Notes: generated by a model from the sequence alone, not told the origin. Shown: positions 36,852 to 46,654, counted from the stretch's first letter. The stretch is DNA of 64,000 nt from Allochromatium tepidum (GCF_018409545.1 NZ_AP024563.1:1070755-1134754); one strand, 5' to 3'. Program-made: numbers and translations.

Positions 36852-38165
36852 ATGTCGTTGCCCTTCAAGGAGCACCCGCTACGTCATCAACTCGTCACCG
36901 AGCTGCATGCGCGCACCTATATCCCGCTGCAGGCGCCGGCGCGGCTCTCGCACATCGCCGCCGTCTGCGGCGAGCGCGGGAGCGGTCGCACCGTGCGCCA
37001 TCTGTACGAGCTGCTCGAACACCATGGCGTACCGCGCCCGGAGCGCGTCGAGCAGTACTACCTGGTCCGCCTGGGCGACGTCCGGCTGCTCTGGGAGCGC
37101 CACACCGAGTTCGTCAGCTATACCCTCAGTCTGTCCGGCGAGTTTGCGCATCCCTTCGCCGATCCGGTCGTCGCCCAACTGCCGGCGGACTGGCTCGCCG
37201 GGATTCCGGGCGAGGTCGTCGCCGCCGTCTCGCTGGCGCTCGAACCGGCCGACAAGGCCGAGTATTCGATCGATGAATTGACCGCGCTGTTCGGCGGCAA
37301 TCCGGTGATCGGTTCCGAGGTGGTCGGCGGTCTGGCGCGTGCCTATTCGGATCTGCGCATCCACGAGGATGGCTTCTCGCGCATCCTGCTGCGCGATCAG
37401 GGGCTCTCGTGCAATCAGGCCGGGCGTCTGGCCAAGCGGATCCTGGAGGTCAGCTCCTATCGCGCCATGGCGTTGCTGGGACTGCCGCCGGCGCGCGAGG
37501 CCAATGCCTGTCTGAGCGATGCCGAGCGGCGTCTGGTCGCCGTCTCCTCGCGCATGGCCTGTCATGAGGATCGCAGCAGCGAGGTTCCGGAGAGCGAATT
37601 GCTGGCCGAGCTGACCGATCTGGCCGCCGAGATCGAGGCAGTGGCCGCACGCACCAGCTATCGCTTCGATGCCTCGCGCGCCTATTACAACGTGGTCATG
37701 CAGCGTCTGGATCAGCTCCGTCAGCACCGCATCGAGGGCTTGCAGACCCTCACCGAGTTCCTCGAAGCACGTCTGACCCCGGCGATCGCGACCTGTGATT
37801 CGACCGCCAAGCGCCAGCAGGGGCTGGCCGAGCGTGCGGCGCGTCTGACCAGTCTGCTGCGCGCGCGGGTCGAGGTCGAGTTACAGAAGCAGAATCGCGG
37901 TCTGCTCGAATCGATGGACAAGCGTGCCAAGCTGCAACTGCGGCTCCAGGAGACGGTCGAGGGCTTGTCGGTGATCGCCATCGGCTATTACGGCGTCGGA
38001 CTGCTCGGCTATCTGTTCAAGGGGCTGGAGGCCTATGGTCTGCCGATCATGTTCGATGCCACCTATGCCACGGGTGTGGCCGCGCCGCTGGTGGTACTGA
38101 TCGCCTGGCTCGGCATCCGGCGCATGAAGGCGCGTCTGCTCAAGTCCGAGCATGTGAAGGTCTAG
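36852..38165 (+). CDS. DUF3422 family membrane protein
   Basis: A 437-residue protein of the DUF3422 family. It starts FKEHPLRHQLVTELHARTY, the family hallmark; the middle is helical and the C-terminus carries two membrane segments (SVIAIGYYGVGLLGYLFKG and GVAAPLVVLIAWLGI). Function is unknown; the topology suggests a cytoplasmic body anchored by a C-terminal hairpin. The start is the ATG preceded by AGGAG; the frame extends upstream without family similarity. It is divergent from the SUMF1/VWA cluster, sharing a 233-bp promoter region, and followed by aroG after about 135 bases. Confidence 0.9.
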   Translation: MSLPFKEHPLRHQLVTELHARTYIPLQAPARLSHIAAVCGERGSGRTVRHLYELLEHHGVPRPERVEQYYLVRLGDVRLLWERHTEFVSYTLSLSGEFAHPFADPVVAQLPADWLAGIPGEVVAAVSLALEPADKAEYSIDELTALFGGNPVIGSEVVGGLARAYSDLRIHEDGFSRILLRDQGLSCNQAGRLAKRILEVSSYRAMALLGLPPAREANACLSDAERRLVAVSSRMACHEDRSSEVPESELLAELTDLAAEIEAVAARTSYRFDASRAYYNVVMQRLDQLRQHRIEGLQTLTEFLEARLTPAIATCDSTAKRQQGLAERAARLTSLLRARVEVELQKQNRGLLESMDKRAKLQLRLQETVEGLSVIAIGYYGVGLLGYLFKGLEAYGLPIMFDATYATGVAAPLVVLIAWLGIRRMKARLLKSEHVKV

Positions 38166-38301
38166 AGCACGGCGTGCGCGCAAGGGGCGGACGTGTCGCG
38201 ATCCGGTCAAGGGATCGCCTGAGACCGGCTTGCCGACATGCCCCCGGATGCCCAGGCCGGTTTATACTGCACCGCTTTGCGACTTTCCACGCGATCCAAC
38301 C

Positions 38302-39357
38302 ATGCACCGTACCGACGACCTCCGTATCCGTGACATCACCCGTGTGCGCTCCCCACGCGAGCTGCACGAGGAATATCCGCTCTCCGAGACCGCCGCCGAC
38401 ACTGTCTACGACACCCGCCACGAGATCCAGCGCATCCTGCACGGCCGCGACGAGCGGCTATTGGTGGTGGTCGGCCCCTGCTCGGTCCACGACCCAGAGG
38501 CCGCGCTCGAATACGCCGGGCGTCTCAAGCCGTTGCGCGAGGCGCTCGCCGAGCAGTTGCTGATCGTCATGCGCGTCTATTTCGAGAAACCGCGTACCAC
38601 CGTCGGCTGGAAGGGACTGATCAACGATCCCAATCTCGACGGCAGTTTCGAGATCAACAAGGGGCTGGGCATCGCGCGCAAGCTGCTGCTCGATCTCAAC
38701 GACATGGGGATGCCGGCCGGAACCGAATTCCTGGATCTCATCAGCCCGCAGTACATCGCCGATCAGGTGAGCTGGGGCGCGATCGGTGCGCGCACCACCG
38801 AGAGCCAGGGCCATCGCGAGCTGGCCTCGGGGCTGTCCTGTCCCATCGGTTTCAAGAACGCGACCAACGGTGATGTGAAGGTCGCCATCGACGCCATCCA
38901 TGCCGCTGCGCGTCCGCATGTGTTCATGTCCGTCACCAAGGAGGGGCAGTCGGCCATCTTCAGCACCACCGGCAACGTGGACACCCACATCATCCTGCGC
39001 GGCGGTCAGCGCCCGAACTATGACACCGAGAGCGTCAACATCGCCGCCGAGCAGATCTCGGCCTCGGGGCTGATTCCCAAGATCATGATCGACTTCAGCC
39101 ATGCCAACAGCGGCAAGCGGCCCGAGAAGCAGATCCGCATCTGTCAGGACGTCTCCGGCCAGATCGCACGCGGCGACCGGCGCATCCTGGGCGTGATGAT
39201 CGAGAGCCATCTGGTCGCCGGCAATCAGAACCCCTCGGCCTGCGACGATCTCATCTTCGGCCAGAGCATCACCGATGCCTGCGTTGGTTGGGACGACACC
39301 GAACCCATGCTGCACGAACTGGCCGAGGCGGTCGCCAAGCGTCGCGACTGTTGCTGA
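38302..39357 (+). CDS. aroG: 3-deoxy-7-phosphoheptulonate (DAHP) synthase, class I
   Basis: A 351-residue AroG/AroF-type enzyme condensing phosphoenolpyruvate and erythrose 4-phosphate, the first step of the shikimate pathway. Key family segments are LVVVGPCSVHDP, VGWKGLINDP, PAGTEFLDLISPQY, GARTTESQGHRELASG, IGFKNATNG and DFSHANSGK, which include the PEP and metal ligands. Which aromatic amino acid inhibits it cannot be read safely. I start at MHRTDDLRI; the longer frame upstream is not conserved. It is probably transcribed alone. Confidence 0.94.
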   Translation: MHRTDDLRIRDITRVRSPRELHEEYPLSETAADTVYDTRHEIQRILHGRDERLLVVVGPCSVHDPEAALEYAGRLKPLREALAEQLLIVMRVYFEKPRTTVGWKGLINDPNLDGSFEINKGLGIARKLLLDLNDMGMPAGTEFLDLISPQYIADQVSWGAIGARTTESQGHRELASGLSCPIGFKNATNGDVKVAIDAIHAAARPHVFMSVTKEGQSAIFSTTGNVDTHIILRGGQRPNYDTESVNIAAEQISASGLIPKIMIDFSHANSGKRPEKQIRICQDVSGQIARGDRRILGVMIESHLVAGNQNPSACDDLIFGQSITDACVGWDDTEPMLHELAEAVAKRRDCC

Positions 39358-39492
39358 GTATGCCGCGTTCGTGACGCAGGATTGATCACTTTTCGTTTTT
39401 GATATAGGGTCTATCTCGACGTCTTCCGAAACCGCTTGGCCTTGTCTTCCGGGTCTGGCGGTCATGGTTTGGACACATAAAGAAGATATATC

Positions 39493-40002
39493 ATGACGGC
39501 GACCAAGACCCATCCTGTGCATCCATCACGGCTCGTCGGCGTCTTTCTGATGCTGACCGCCGTTCCAGTCTCGGCCGAACTCTACAAGTGCCGCCGGCCC
39601 GACGGGAGCCTCAGCTACCAGCAAACCGCCTGTGCCGCTCAGAGCGAGGGCGACCGGCTCCAGGTCGACATCCGGGGACCGGACGGGCGCAAGAGCGCGT
39701 CATCCGGCGTGGACTACTCGGTTGCGGCCCAGGCCGAGCGTCTGCGCGCCGAGCGCGAGACCCGCGAGCGCGCGCATCTCCAGGCGCGACGCGAGGCCGA
39801 GGCACGGGCCAGGGCGCTCAGGGCGGCCGCCAAGCCGGACCGCAACACCGACTTCGACCCGGCCAAATGCGCCCGTCATCGGGGCGAGGTCGCCAAGTGG
39901 CGGCAGAAGGTCAAGGGCGGCTATCGCACCCGCGATCAGAAGGACTACAACGACAGCAAGCTCGCCCATCATCAGGCACTGGTCGAACGCTATTGCGAGT
40001 GA
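39493..40002 (+). CDS. DUF4124 domain exported protein
   Basis: A 169-residue exported protein: signal peptide (LVGVFLMLTAVPVSA), a DUF4124 domain (ELYKCRRPDGSLSYQQTAC, about residues 29-50), a basic coiled-coil middle and a C-terminal pair of conserved-looking Cys (PAKCARH and ERYC). DUF4124 proteins are common periplasmic proteins of unknown role. An AAGAAG ribosome site precedes the ATG, and the upstream 135 bases are AT-rich near 39382-39410, where a promoter may lie. It converges on mtgA. Confidence 0.83.
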   Translation: MTATKTHPVHPSRLVGVFLMLTAVPVSAELYKCRRPDGSLSYQQTACAAQSEGDRLQVDIRGPDGRKSASSGVDYSVAAQAERLRAERETRERAHLQARREAEARARALRAAAKPDRNTDFDPAKCARHRGEVAKWRQKVKGGYRTRDQKDYNDSKLAHHQALVERYCE

Positions 40003-40040
40003 CGAAGCGCCGGCGCGTCATCCGCGCCTCTGATCGAATG

Positions 40041-40934
40041 CTAGAGCCGACGCAGATAGGCTTCGCCGCCGAGCCGTCGGCTCTGATCCAGGATCCAGTC
40101 GGCGCGGCGCCGGAGCCGCTGGGATGGACGGTCGAGCCGATAGGTGCCGGGTGCGGGCAGCACGCCGATCAGGAGCGCGGCCTGTCGGCGCGTCAGCTCG
40201 CCGGCCGAGCGGCCGAAATAGCGTCGGCTGCTGGCCTCGATGCCATAGGTGCCGGGGCTGAACTGGGCGATGTTGAGATAGACCTCCAGAATGCGCTCCT
40301 TCGGCCACAGGATCTCGATCAGGAGCGTGAACCAGCTCTCGACCAGCTTGCGCTCCCAGCCCGAGCCGGGCCAGAGAAAGAGGTTCTTGGCCGTCTGCTG
40401 GCTGATGGTACTGGCCCCGCGCAGTCGTCCGCCCTCGCGATAGACGCGGATGGCGTGCCGGATCTCGATCAGGTCGAACCCGAGGTGACGCGGAAAGCGC
40501 TGATCCTCACCGGCGATGGCCGCGAGCTTGACGCTCGACGGGATACGCTCCCAGTCGATCCAGGCGTGCTGATAGTAGGGCGGAGTCTGATCCAGACGCC
40601 ACACATTGAGCGCATGGCGCAGCATGAAGGCCGAGGCCGGCGGGTCGATCCAGCGCAGACCGAGCACCAGCACCAGACTCGTCAGGACGAAGACCGTCAC
40701 CAGACGTCGGCTCCAGCGCCGGAGTGATCGCCCGAGACGCCTGGGCCAGGTCGCTGTGGGCGGCGTTCGTTGGGCTGGGGCGTCTCTCGCCGGCTCAGAG
40801 GCGACCGGCGCCGGATCAGGCGTGTCTGCCGTCGGGTCAGGAGGCTGTGCAGCGGCCGGGTCGTATTCTTTCTCCAAGCGCAAAATCACCGGATCAGGCT
40901 CAGAACGCGGCGGCGAGGAATGCAGTGTATCCAC
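40041..40934 (-). CDS. mtgA: Monofunctional biosynthetic peptidoglycan transglycosylase
   Basis: A 297-residue membrane-anchored GT51 glycosyltransferase that polymerises lipid II into glycan strands. The catalytic motif AGEDQRFPRHLGFD holds the key Glu, and RGASTISQQTAKNLFLW, SWFTLLIEILWPKERILEVYLN and GIEASSRRYFG are the other GT51 motifs. A membrane helix (VTVFVLTSLVLVLGL, about residues 78-95) is preceded by a Pro- and acid-rich cytoplasmic tail longer than usual. No transpeptidase domain. It follows batD after seven bases, so it is the last gene of the Bat operon. Confidence 0.94.
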   Translation of the reverse strand: MDTLHSSPPRSEPDPVILRLEKEYDPAAAQPPDPTADTPDPAPVASEPARDAPAQRTPPTATWPRRLGRSLRRWSRRLVTVFVLTSLVLVLGLRWIDPPASAFMLRHALNVWRLDQTPPYYQHAWIDWERIPSSVKLAAIAGEDQRFPRHLGFDLIEIRHAIRVYREGGRLRGASTISQQTAKNLFLWPGSGWERKLVESWFTLLIEILWPKERILEVYLNIAQFSPGTYGIEASSRRYFGRSAGELTRRQAALLIGVLPAPGTYRLDRPSQRLRRRADWILDQSRRLGGEAYLRRL

Positions 40935-40941
40935 GGGACGC

Positions 40942-42864
40942 TCAGACCGGACGCGGATTCAAAGCCGGCAAACCCGCCCAACGAATACGGCCGGATGCAA
41001 TGCCACGTCTTCCGGTTCCGGACCCACGCCGTACTTGACGCAGGAACTCGCGTTTCCAGCGTGGGAAGTCGAGCGGCGCACCGCCATAGATGGCCGCGTC
41101 CAGTCGACTCAAGAGCCGCGCGAGTTCCGCCGGATCGACGCCCGGTCTATGGGCGCGGATATGCGCGATGACCGCCGGTTGGTTGCTCTCGCCCCTGAGC
41201 ACGCACCCGCCGTGCGGTGCCGATGCAAAGCGTTGATACCAGTCGTCCGGCCGGCCGGCGCGATTGGCATGGCGCACCCGACCGATGACATGCCGGCCGG
41301 CCGGCAGCACCCGCCACAGCGCCGCGCGCCCCTGTTCGAGCAGGGCCGAGGGCGCCGGCGGACGCAGACGCGGTCCGATCCAGGTCGCCGTCAGTCGATA
41401 GCCGGCACTCAGGCCGCGCCCGGTCAACCGCAGCAGGTCGCGCCCGAGATCCAGCACCCGTCCGCGATAGAAGACCCCCACCCAGTAGCCGCCGATCAGC
41501 AGCAGCACGCCGGTGATCGGAATCCAGAGTCTGGCCCAGGGCGAGGCCGCCAGGGTCGCCGCCGAGAAGCCGAAGGGACCGCCGCCGCGCACGTCGAGCG
41601 TCTTGAGCGGCAGCCGCGCGACCTCGCGCACACCCAGATCGACGTTCCACCAGGCGAGGCTAATCTCGGGCAGGGTGACGCGGCCGCCGGTCTGCGGGAC
41701 CAGGGTGTAGTACTCGGTGCGGTTGGCGAGCAGCCGGCGTCCGTCCGGGGAGAGTTCGGTCGTGGTGAGCGTCTGTTCGCGATAGACCCGCAGATCCGGG
41801 CCGGTCAACTGGTTCTCCAGGCTCGGGAGCTGGACGGCGGTGCCGCCGACCGCCGCGATCTCCAGCGCCAAGGTCACGGGCTGTCCCGGCTCCAGCGTGC
41901 CTTCGCGATCGAGGCTGGATTTGAGCGTCAGCGACTTGAGCGGCAGCCAGGGGCGCACCGAGGTCATGGGCGGACGCACCTGCAAACGGATGGGGCGCTC
42001 GGTGCCGGCCTCGTAGCGCTGGCCGAATCCCAGCCCGGCCAGGGTGCCCGTGACCTTGATCGGCGGCAGTTCCAGATCGCCCGTGCGTAGCGGGACCACC
42101 GTGAGCACGAAGCGGTTGAGGATCTCCTGTTGACCCTGACTGGAACGGGTCTCGGTGCTCGGCCCTTTGAGGGTCTTCATCAGCACGTCGCTGGTGCTCG
42201 GCAGTTCCAGGTTGACGCTGCTCAGGTTGTCGCGGCTGACGACATCGAGCTTGAGGATGGTCGGCTGCTGCAGATAGGGATCGGCGAATTCCAGCGACCA
42301 TTCGAGCGTCGGTGCGCGGGCGGCGGTCGGTTGAACCGCGCTGGGGGCGTAACCCGAGGGGTAGCCGGGGGCATAGCCCGGTTGCCGATTGGGTGCATAG
42401 CCGGGATAGCCTTGGGGAGACTGAGCCGGCCCTTGTCCCTGAGCGGGCGATGGCGGCTGATAGCGCGGCGGTACGCCCTGGGCATTGCTCGGCGGAATGG
42501 GACGGTATTGAGACGCACCGGGTTGAGGCGACAGCGGCGGTTGTGCCGACTGGGTTGGTGCAGGCTGAACCGGCCGGGGCTGAGTCTGAGCCGGTTGCGG
42601 CTGTGCGGGCGCGGGACTCCGGCCCGGCATCGGCGGCTGAACGGGTGTCGGCCAGGTCTGGGGTTGTGGTTGGCTGGGTGTCGGCTGCGGCGGTTGGCCG
42701 TAGTAGGGCTGTCCGTAATAGGGCGGGGCGTAATACGGCTGTCCCGGCGCACCCTGATAGGGTTGACCATAGTAGGGCTGGGCGCCGAGCGGACTGCTCG
42801 CGACGATCAGGATCGCGATGGCCGGAAGCGCCGTGCGCCTGGACGTCTCGCTTGGGATCACCAT
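40942..42864 (-). CDS. batD: BatD-family protein with Pro/Gln/Tyr-rich N-terminus
   Basis: A 640-residue exported membrane protein. After the signal peptide (AIAILIVASSPLGA) comes an unusual low-complexity stretch of about 160 residues rich in Pro, Gln, Tyr and Gly. Oxygen-tolerance (BatD) beta domains follow (SLEFADPYLQQPTILKLDV, VTLALEIAAVGGTAVQLPSLE, YTLVPQTGGRVTLPEI), then one membrane helix (LWIPITGVLLLIGGYWVGVF) and a cytoplasmic tail. Bat proteins form an envelope complex of unclear function, first linked to aerotolerance in Bacteroides. Start MVIPSE overlaps the upstream batC stop. The repeat-rich N-terminus is absent from typical BatD. Confidence 0.85.
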   Translation of the reverse strand: MVIPSETSRRTALPAIAILIVASSPLGAQPYYGQPYQGAPGQPYYAPPYYGQPYYGQPPQPTPSQPQPQTWPTPVQPPMPGRSPAPAQPQPAQTQPRPVQPAPTQSAQPPLSPQPGASQYRPIPPSNAQGVPPRYQPPSPAQGQGPAQSPQGYPGYAPNRQPGYAPGYPSGYAPSAVQPTAARAPTLEWSLEFADPYLQQPTILKLDVVSRDNLSSVNLELPSTSDVLMKTLKGPSTETRSSQGQQEILNRFVLTVVPLRTGDLELPPIKVTGTLAGLGFGQRYEAGTERPIRLQVRPPMTSVRPWLPLKSLTLKSSLDREGTLEPGQPVTLALEIAAVGGTAVQLPSLENQLTGPDLRVYREQTLTTTELSPDGRRLLANRTEYYTLVPQTGGRVTLPEISLAWWNVDLGVREVARLPLKTLDVRGGGPFGFSAATLAASPWARLWIPITGVLLLIGGYWVGVFYRGRVLDLGRDLLRLTGRGLSAGYRLTATWIGPRLRPPAPSALLEQGRAALWRVLPAGRHVIGRVRHANRAGRPDDWYQRFASAPHGGCVLRGESNQPAVIAHIRAHRPGVDPAELARLLSRLDAAIYGGAPLDFPRWKREFLRQVRRGSGTGRRGIASGRIRWAGLPALNPRPV

Positions 42865-44516
42865 GGGCGCGTCTCCCGCCACTGACCGGTCGTTCCGGGC
42901 ATCTGGCGCATCTCCTCGATTCGGAACTGATTACGCATCAACAGGCTGGGATCGCCCTGGATCTGCTTGAGCCGCTGCTCCATGACCGCCATGCCGGGGC
43001 CGCCCATGAGTCCGAGTCCGTCGAGCGCGGGCATCTGGCCCTCGCGCGTCTCGGACTCGCGCTCGCTGCCGGGCTGGAGTCCGAGCTGGTCGAACCGGTC
43101 GACGGCTGCGGTCCGGCCGGCGTCGAGCGAATCCGGGGGGCGCATGTCGGCGCGTTCGGCGCGACCGCCCGAGCGGCTGGGGCGGCCGGACTCGGGCGGT
43201 TCGTTCTCGCCGCCGCCGGCGCGCTCATCGCGGCGCTCACGTCGGCCGGCCTCGCTGCCGCGTTCGTGCTCGTCGGTGCCGGGTTCCTGACCCGCACGAC
43301 CGGGCGTGGTCGTATCGTCCTGCCGACCGCCCGGCTGATCCTCGCGCTGTTCCTCGCCACCGCCGGCTTCGTCCGTGCCGGGCTCGGTCTGCTCGGACTC
43401 GCGCGTGCCGCGTTCCTCGCCCTCGGCGCCCGATCCGTCTTCGCGTCGCTCGACGTCGGCTGAATCGGCATCACGCTCGCCCTCGGGGCGGATCTCGCGC
43501 TCGGCACCGCGTGCGTCCTGTTCGGCGGCGTCGCGGTCGCGTCCGGTCTGATCGCGGTCGGCCCTCTGTTCGTCCGGACGCTCGCCGGTCTGCCGGTCGC
43601 GCTTTTCTTCGCGATCACCGCGCGCCTGATCGCTGTCCTCGCCGCGTTCGCCGCCCGTGCCTGTCGTCTCCCGACGCTGGTCGCCACGCTCGCCGGTCTG
43701 CTCCTGACTGTCGGTACCTTCGCCCGGCGTGCTGTCCTGCTCGCGACCGGCGCTGGTCTCGGACGACTCACCGCCGGACTCGCCCGTCTGCGATCTTTGC
43801 CCGCCTTGTTGGCCGGCGCCCTCCTGGCCTTCCTGTTGCTCGGACTCGGAACCGGATTCGCCCGACTCCTGGGGCTGACCCTCGCCACCGGACTGCCGTT
43901 GTTCGCTCTGCTGCTGTTGGCTGGAGGACTGTTGCTGTGACGATTCCTGCGCTTGCTGAGAAGCGGACTCGCGCTGTTGGGACTCCTGCTGTTGGCTGTC
44001 CTGACGCTGATCGCTGGACGACTTGGAAGCCGGCGGCTCCTTCCGATCTTGGCGCGACTCTTTCGCCTGCTGGTCGTCCCGCTTCTCCCCGGCCTGTTCG
44101 CGGAACTGCTCCTGCTCCAACCGGGCGAGCATGGCGCGGGTCAGGGCCAGATTGTAAGCGGCATCCTCGTGCGATGGATTGGTGGCGAGCACGGATTCAT
44201 AGGCTTCGGCGGCTCCCGTGTAGTCGCCGAGTTTGAAGCGCGTGTTGCCCAGATTGTAACGAGCCGCTTCATCGAACGCGCCGCCCTGGGCCTGACTGAA
44301 GGCACGCTCGGCCTGCCGATAGTCGCCGTCACGATAGAGCGCCACGCCGCGCCGATAGGGATCGCTGAACGACTCGGCGGCGCTCGCATAATCGCCCGAG
44401 CGATAGACGTCATAGGCCTGCTGCTCATCGGTGCGGAACCAATCGGCCTGGGCGCTCATCGGTGCGATGAGTACCAGGGAGACAAGCAAGGATTGGGTGG
44501 TCAGCGCACGAATCAC
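42858..44516 (-). CDS. batC: BatC-like TPR protein with very long disordered tail
   Basis: A 552-residue exported protein. A signal peptide (LLVSLVLIAPMSAQA) precedes TPR repeats (about residues 30-135: AYDVYRSGDYASAAESF, YNLGNTRFKLGDYTGAAEAYESVL). Then about 330 residues of extremely hydrophilic Gln/Ser, then Glu/Arg/Gly/Asp low complexity, and a short conserved-looking C-terminus ending in a Trp. The TPR part defines BatC; in other bacteria the disordered part is shorter. It overlaps batB by four bases and batD by seven. Confidence 0.85.
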   Translation of the reverse strand: MIRALTTQSLLVSLVLIAPMSAQADWFRTDEQQAYDVYRSGDYASAAESFSDPYRRGVALYRDGDYRQAERAFSQAQGGAFDEAARYNLGNTRFKLGDYTGAAEAYESVLATNPSHEDAAYNLALTRAMLARLEQEQFREQAGEKRDDQQAKESRQDRKEPPASKSSSDQRQDSQQQESQQRESASQQAQESSQQQSSSQQQQSEQRQSGGEGQPQESGESGSESEQQEGQEGAGQQGGQRSQTGESGGESSETSAGREQDSTPGEGTDSQEQTGERGDQRRETTGTGGERGEDSDQARGDREEKRDRQTGERPDEQRADRDQTGRDRDAAEQDARGAEREIRPEGERDADSADVERREDGSGAEGEERGTRESEQTEPGTDEAGGGEEQREDQPGGRQDDTTTPGRAGQEPGTDEHERGSEAGRRERRDERAGGGENEPPESGRPSRSGGRAERADMRPPDSLDAGRTAAVDRFDQLGLQPGSERESETREGQMPALDGLGLMGGPGMAVMEQRLKQIQGDPSLLMRNQFRIEEMRQMPGTTGQWRETRPW

Positions 44517-45586
44517 GATGACAGTCCTCCCGATTCCTGATCGGCCGGCCGCCGCCGCGCCGGTCGTCGCGCGAGTTCACGGAACTGCGGCAGCAGTAGC
44601 GCCCCGACCAGCAGCACCGGCAGCCAATACCGCTCGTTCCAGATCCGGGTGCGCGCGTCGCTCGCCTCGGGCGGCAGACGACTGACGATCGCCGCTTCCA
44701 GAATGGCCTTGGTATCGCCGTCGCGATAGTCGGCGCGCCGATAGATCCCGCCGCCCGCCTGAGCCAGTCCCTCCAGCAGCGCTTCGTTCAGCGCCGAGCG
44801 CACCGGCCGGCGTTGCGGATCACTCGGATCGACGATCACGCCGCCCTGGGGCGCGGGCACCGTCGCACCGCCCGGCGTGCCGACGCCCAGCACATGCAGA
44901 CGCACACCCTGTTCGGCCAGCTTGGCCACCTGCTCGCGCAATCCAGGTTCGTCGAAATCCCCATCCGAGATCAGCAGCACGGCACGCGCGCTCTCCTCGG
45001 GCAGCCCGGCGAGCAGGCTCTCGGCACGCATCAGGGCACGGGTCAGACTGCTCCCCTGAAGCCCCGGACTGGCCAGATCCGCCGAGAGCGCCGGCAGGGC
45101 ATTGAGCAGGCTCGTCGTGTCCTCGGTGATGGGGGCCAGCACATGGGGCACGGTGGCGAACACGATCAGCCCCAGACGCACCTGACGATTCCGGACGATC
45201 AGATCCTGCAACTCCTGACGCGCGCGCCCGAGCCGGTTCGGACTCACGTCCTCGGCCAGCATCGAGCGCGAGACGTCGAGCAGCACCAGCAGGTTGTTGC
45301 CCGGATGGAACAACCGCAGATCCGTGTAATCCCAGCGCGGCCCGGCCATTGCCGTCAACAGCAACGCCCACAGCAGACTCCAGCGCAGAAACCGACCCCA
45401 ACGCTCGGGTGCGCTCAGATCGCGCGTCCCGGTCAGATGCGGCAGCAGATGCGGATCGGCATAGCGATGGATGGGCGCGCGCGCCGCCTGCGCCGCACTG
45501 CGCGCCAGCCAGAGGGCCACCGGCGGGATCAGCAGCAACCCCAGGAACCACAGCGGCTGGTCGAAATGAAAGCCTCGGTCAAGCAC
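44513..45586 (-). CDS. batB: BatB-type VWA membrane protein
   Basis: A 357-residue inner-membrane protein with N-terminal helices (LWFLGLLLIPPVALWLA; FLRWSLLWALLLTAMAG), a VWA domain with MIDAS motif LLDVSRSM and LLISDGDF, and a C-terminal helix (WLPVLLVGALLLPQ). The metal site looks intact. In Bat operons such proteins pair with a second VWA protein, encoded just upstream. Start overlaps the end of batA by eight bases. Ligand unknown. Confidence 0.88.
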   Translation of the reverse strand: MLDRGFHFDQPLWFLGLLLIPPVALWLARSAAQAARAPIHRYADPHLLPHLTGTRDLSAPERWGRFLRWSLLWALLLTAMAGPRWDYTDLRLFHPGNNLLVLLDVSRSMLAEDVSPNRLGRARQELQDLIVRNRQVRLGLIVFATVPHVLAPITEDTTSLLNALPALSADLASPGLQGSSLTRALMRAESLLAGLPEESARAVLLISDGDFDEPGLREQVAKLAEQGVRLHVLGVGTPGGATVPAPQGGVIVDPSDPQRRPVRSALNEALLEGLAQAGGGIYRRADYRDGDTKAILEAAIVSRLPPEASDARTRIWNERYWLPVLLVGALLLPQFRELARRPARRRPADQESGGLSS

Positions 45587-46619
45587 TGGCGAGTCTCCGC
45601 GCGAAGCGTTTGCGACCCTCGGGGAACAGCCCCAGCCCGAGCAGGGCCAGCAGCGCCACGCCCAACGGCCAGCGGTAGAGCGGTCGGGGCAGGAAGGCGG
45701 TACGCGCCTCGGCCTCGGTCTTTTCGAGCCGGCCGATGCGCGACGAGATCTCTTCCAGCGCGCGGGTATCGGTCGCGCGGAAATAGCCGCCGCCGGTCAG
45801 GTCGGCGATCTCCTGGAGCGTGGCCTCGTCCATGGTCAGGTCGTCGCGATAGCGCACGCTGCCTTCTTCGAGGATCGGGATGCTCGGCTGCTTGCTGCCG
45901 ACGCCGATGACATAGATCCGCGTCCCGGTCGCGCGCGCCAGTAGCGCCGCCTCCTTGGGCGCGAAGCTGCCGGCGTTGTTGTCGCCGTCGGCGATCAAGA
46001 TCATCACCCGCGATCCTTCGGGACGCTCGCGCAGCTTGCTCACGCCGAGCGCGATGGCATCGCCGAGCGCCGTGGCCGGCCCGGCGATGCTCGGCACCAC
46101 GCCGTCGAGCAACTGGCGCGCGGCATGGCGGTCGAGCGTGAGCGGCGAGAGGATGAACGCCTGACTGCCGAAGACGATCAACCCGACCCGGTCGCCCTGG
46201 CGCGCATCGATGAAGCGCCCCATGACGCCTTTAACCACGGCCATGCGGTTGACCTGACGGCCCTCGACCGTGAAATCCAGCGCCTCCATCGAGTGCGAGG
46301 CATCGACCGCGATCATCAGATCGTAGCCCGGCGTGCTGACCTCGGTATAGGGCGTGAGCCACTGCGGACGCATCAGGGCCACGACCAGCGCGATCCACAG
46401 CAGATAGAGCAGCGCGCGATAGAGCCGGCCGGCGAGCTGGAGCCTGGGCCGACGCGCGGTGAAGGCGGTGCGCAGATCGTCGAGGCGCGGATGGAGCAGG
46501 GTCTGGCGCCGGCCCTCCAGCATTTCGTCGACCTGCGTGCGCCGATCCGGCCACAGAACGGGCAGGAGCCAGGGGAGCGGCAGCAGCAGCGCCGCCCAGG
46601 GCCAGTGGAACTCAAACAT
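45579..46619 (-). CDS. batA: BatA-type VWA membrane protein
   Basis: A 346-residue protein with two N-terminal helices (FHWPWAALLLPLPWLLPVLW; LLYLLWIALVVALM), a VWA domain with MIDAS IAVDASHSM, Thr in GPATALGDAIALG and ILIADGDNNAG, and a C-terminal helix. This is the plan of BatA/aerotolerance regulators. The start MFEFHW is the first residue of the helix; the frame extends thirteen codons upstream. It lies 35 bases after the lower-G+C nuclease-like gene that splits the operon and overlaps batB. Confidence 0.88.
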   Translation of the reverse strand: MFEFHWPWAALLLPLPWLLPVLWPDRRTQVDEMLEGRRQTLLHPRLDDLRTAFTARRPRLQLAGRLYRALLYLLWIALVVALMRPQWLTPYTEVSTPGYDLMIAVDASHSMEALDFTVEGRQVNRMAVVKGVMGRFIDARQGDRVGLIVFGSQAFILSPLTLDRHAARQLLDGVVPSIAGPATALGDAIALGVSKLRERPEGSRVMILIADGDNNAGSFAPKEAALLARATGTRIYVIGVGSKQPSIPILEEGSVRYRDDLTMDEATLQEIADLTGGGYFRATDTRALEEISSRIGRLEKTEAEARTAFLPRPLYRWPLGVALLALLGLGLFPEGRKRFARRLASA

Positions 46620-46654
46620 TGCGCGCACCTCGCATGAAATCGCCCGGACTCGAC

